NCBI GenBank assembly: GCA_016179005.1
Contig: JACOSF010000305.1
Coordinates: 1 to 7,924, forward strand
Length of the DNA: 7,924 nt
Origin: Acidobacteriota bacterium
GTDB taxonomy: Bacteria > Acidobacteriota > Terriglobia > Acidiferrales > UBA7541
Direction: 5' to 3'
Part shown: piece by piece, positions 5,963 to 7,924 of the stretch
Layout of the letters: every line of letters starts with the position of its first letter
Position numbering within the stretch: position 1 is the stretch's first letter
Position numbers and translations under genes: made by a program
Notes under the pieces: model-generated
What the model was told of the DNA's origin: nothing
Database searches by the model: none
Seen by the model: the letters and a program-made list of their open reading frames with translations, nothing else

Positions 5963-7924
5963 TCAATAAACGTATTCGGCAATCACCTTCCCGGTGTGCT
6001 TGTCGAGCAGCTTGAGGGTCGCGCGCTGCGCCGGGAGGCGGAAGCGCAGCTCTGCTCCGGTGGTCTTATCCCGCAAGTTGATTTCCTCATCCGCGGCGCT
6101 TTCCGAGACAAACAAATAAAGGACGCTTTCCTGCATCACCACCGGGCGAACCAGCACGCCCGGCGAGGGCGGCGTTCCCGCAAAGGGCGGCTCGATACCG
6201 GCGCGGCGCAGGACCCAGGAATAGAGCGCAGCCGCGGCGTCGAGGCCCTCGGCCAATTCCACCGGAAAGCTGGCAACGAAGATTCTTCCCTTCCCCCAGC
6301 TGAGTTCATGGAAGGTCTCGCCGTCGGCAGCGGCCAGCGCCTCGATGAATTGCTGCTTCTCGAAGGTGAAGGATAGCGCCAACTTGTCCGTGCCCATGTC
6401 CAGCTCTGCCTGGCGAAAAGTGAGCGGCTGCGGCGCGGCGTCGAGGCCGAGCGCCGCCAGGCGCTGCGTGATGCGCCAGCGGGGGTCACGCTCCAGCGAA
6501 CCGGTGATAAGCAAAGTGCCGCCGCTCTCCACATACTTGATCAGCGCGTGCCAGCTTTCTTCGTGGAGGGCGTGCGGCGAAGGCAGGATCACCAGCCGGG
6601 GATTCCCCAGGCGCGCGAGTTGATTCTCCGCCAGCACGGCGCCAGGCACGCGGCAGTAGGAATGCAGCGCGCGCACCGCTTTGGTCTGCGCCTCGAGCGC
6701 CAGCCAGTTCAGAGCAGAGTATTGGAACGCCTGCGAGGTGACGATGGTGACCGGCGGATCTTCCGGCCGCGAGAGGGAGCCGCTGGCGGCCGTGGCAAAG
6801 GCGGCGAATTTGCGCAGCACTTCCGCTTCGGGCTTTTCGGTGCCGTCGGCGCGGATGGCGCCGATGACCACCTCGTTGTCGTCGCGCATGAAGGAATTGA
6901 TGTGCCAGAGCCAGTGAATCGCTCCGGCGCTGGTGCCCAGCGCAACAGCGAGTTTGCGCTCCAGCATGTGCGCGCTTTCCTGTGGGCTGAGCCGCACGCT
7001 CGCGTCCACCTGCAACTGTCGGCCGATGCCGGTCTCTTGAATCAGCAGGGCCTTTCCGGGCTGCTTGGCCGCGAGCGAATCCCACAGCAGGTCGTCGAGC
7101 ATCCACCACGTATGGTTGGTGGTGAAGTCAAGCGCGTTGCCGAAGAATGCACCCGAAAGGCTCTCGCGCACGCCGCCTTCGTCCTGCCCCACGGTGATGA
7201 GTTGCTTGCTGCCCGTGGCGCGGATGGCGTCGCGCAATTGCGCCACCCAGCCGCGGAATTTCTCCTGCGCGAAAATCACAAAGTCGTGGACCTTGAGCGC
7301 GTTCGAGCCGCGCGCGGTGCGATAGCCGGCGCGCGCAGAAAATTCTTCTTCGGCGGGCAGTGGCACTTGTTCAGGCTCTGGCGGCAGCACCATCTGCCAC
7401 GCCTCGGCCAGCGCGGCGCGATTGGGATACCGCGCGCGGAGCCACTCGTTCCATGCGGCGAGTTCGAAACGGTCCCGGTTTGGGCGCACCATCCAGAGCT
7501 GATTGGGATTGGCAAAGCTGGGCTCGTTGATCAAGTCCCAGGAAAGATAGGGGACATCTTTGAATCGCTCGACCACAACGAGGAGCAATTCCTTCTGCCG
7601 GCGCAGCGCTTCGGGATCGAGATACGCATTGGCGCCGCCGAGAACCTCGGGAATGAAAGCAAAAAACGTGAATTGCACCGGCAGGTTGTGCTTGCGCGCG
7701 GTCAGCAGAAAGGCTTCGAGCGCGCGCAGCATTTCTTCGTGGAAGACGCCATCCTTGATGACCTGGTCCCAGGCGCTCCACCAGCCGGTGCGGAGCATGT
7801 TGATGCCGGCGCCGCGAAGCTCGGCGAGATCGCGGTCCCAGACGTAAGCATTGGGACGCACGAAGAATTCGCGCTGCACGTCGCTGGCCATGTACGTGGT
7901 GCCGAGGATGGCCTGTGTGCGGCC
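5963..7924 (-). CDS. Clan GH-A glycoside hydrolase with GH42-like layout, 3' part only (runs off right edge)
   Basis: The last 653 residues of a multidomain glycosidase; the frame stays open to the right edge, so the Met at 7889-7891 is probably internal (the preceding visible codons read GRTQAILGTTY). Numbering from that Met, residues about 15-340 form a TIM barrel: VWDRDLAELRGAGINMLRTG near the N-terminus, YLSWDLINEPS with the likely acid/base Glu123, and ALLIQETGIG with the likely nucleophile Glu286. These two glutamates fit a retaining clan GH-A enzyme. Residues about 385-570 resemble the glutamine-amidotransferase-like trimerisation domain of GH42 beta-galactosidases (VTIVTSQAFQ, PRLVILPSPH, YVESGGTLLITG), and a C-terminal beta domain follows. 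The layout suggests beta-galactosidase, but the NEP motif is more GH5-like, so mannosidase or another exo-glycosidase is possible. Whether the enzyme is exported cannot be told because the N-terminus is missing. The gene is convergent with the unknown secreted-protein gene. The clan is confident; the specificity is not. Confidence 0.85.
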   Translation of the reverse strand, partial: GRTQAILGTTYMASDVQREFFVRPNAYVWDRDLAELRGAGINMLRTGWWSAWDQVIKDGVFHEEMLRALEAFLLTARKHNLPVQFTFFAFIPEVLGGANAYLDPEALRRQKELLLVVVERFKDVPYLSWDLINEPSFANPNQLWMVRPNRDRFELAAWNEWLRARYPNRAALAEAWQMVLPPEPEQVPLPAEEEFSARAGYRTARGSNALKVHDFVIFAQEKFRGWVAQLRDAIRATGSKQLITVGQDEGGVRESLSGAFFGNALDFTTNHTWWMLDDLLWDSLAAKQPGKALLIQETGIGRQLQVDASVRLSPQESAHMLERKLAVALGTSAGAIHWLWHINSFMRDDNEVVIGAIRADGTEKPEAEVLRKFAAFATAASGSLSRPEDPPVTIVTSQAFQYSALNWLALEAQTKAVRALHSYCRVPGAVLAENQLARLGNPRLVILPSPHALHEESWHALIKYVESGGTLLITGSLERDPRWRITQRLAALGLDAAPQPLTFRQAELDMGTDKLALSFTFEKQQFIEALAAADGETFHELSWGKGRIFVASFPVELAEGLDAAAALYSWVLRRAGIEPPFAGTPPSPGVLVRPVVMQESVLYLFVSESAADEEINLRDKTTGAELRFRLPAQRATLKLLDKHTGKVIAEYVY

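Noticed and set aside
7889..7891. ATG as the true start of the GH-A hydrolase
   Set aside because: The frame continues open to the window edge, with upstream codons (GRTQAILGTTY) that look like the first barrel strand, and no signal peptide or Shine-Dalgarno supports this Met.

Overview
The window looks like a carbohydrate-scavenging region from a Gram-negative bacterium of moderately high GC, most likely an Acidobacteriota member (Solibacteres/Bryobacter type). That guess rests on two things. One is a very large TonB-dependent receptor with an N-terminal carboxypeptidase-regulatory-like domain (the Oar-like type, greatly expanded in that phylum). The other is a small secreted protein with a Trp/Cys/Ser-Pro-Trp motif that I associate, from memory, with acidobacterial hypothetical proteins. 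No rRNA, tRNA, CRISPR array or insertion sequence was seen.

Layout, left to right. Positions 1-808 (minus) hold the 5' part of a secreted GH20 beta-N-acetylhexosaminidase; its active-site half lies beyond the left edge. A 225-bp gap (809-1033) contains a strong intrinsic terminator oriented for the next gene. Positions 1034-4810 (minus) hold the receptor, 1258 residues, with a GTG start behind a near-perfect Shine-Dalgarno sequence. A 294-bp divergent intergenic region (4811-5104) carries candidate promoters and a small inverted repeat. Positions 5105-5917 (plus) encode a 270-residue secreted protein of unknown function. After 45 bp with a possible convergent terminator, positions 5963-7924 (minus) hold the 3' part of a clan GH-A glycoside hydrolase with a GH42-like multidomain layout; its N-terminus lies beyond the right edge.

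How the genes may work together is inference. The receptor would import an oligosaccharide or glycan fragment across the outer membrane. The GH20 enzyme would trim terminal N-acetylhexosamine, and the GH-A enzyme would remove another sugar, such as galactose or mannose. No SusD-like partner, regulator or inner-membrane transporter is visible, and the terminator and mixed strands argue against a single operon. I found no evidence of a new defence, mobile or RNA-based system here. The most interesting unknowns are the 270-residue secreted protein and the exact family of the GH-A enzyme.
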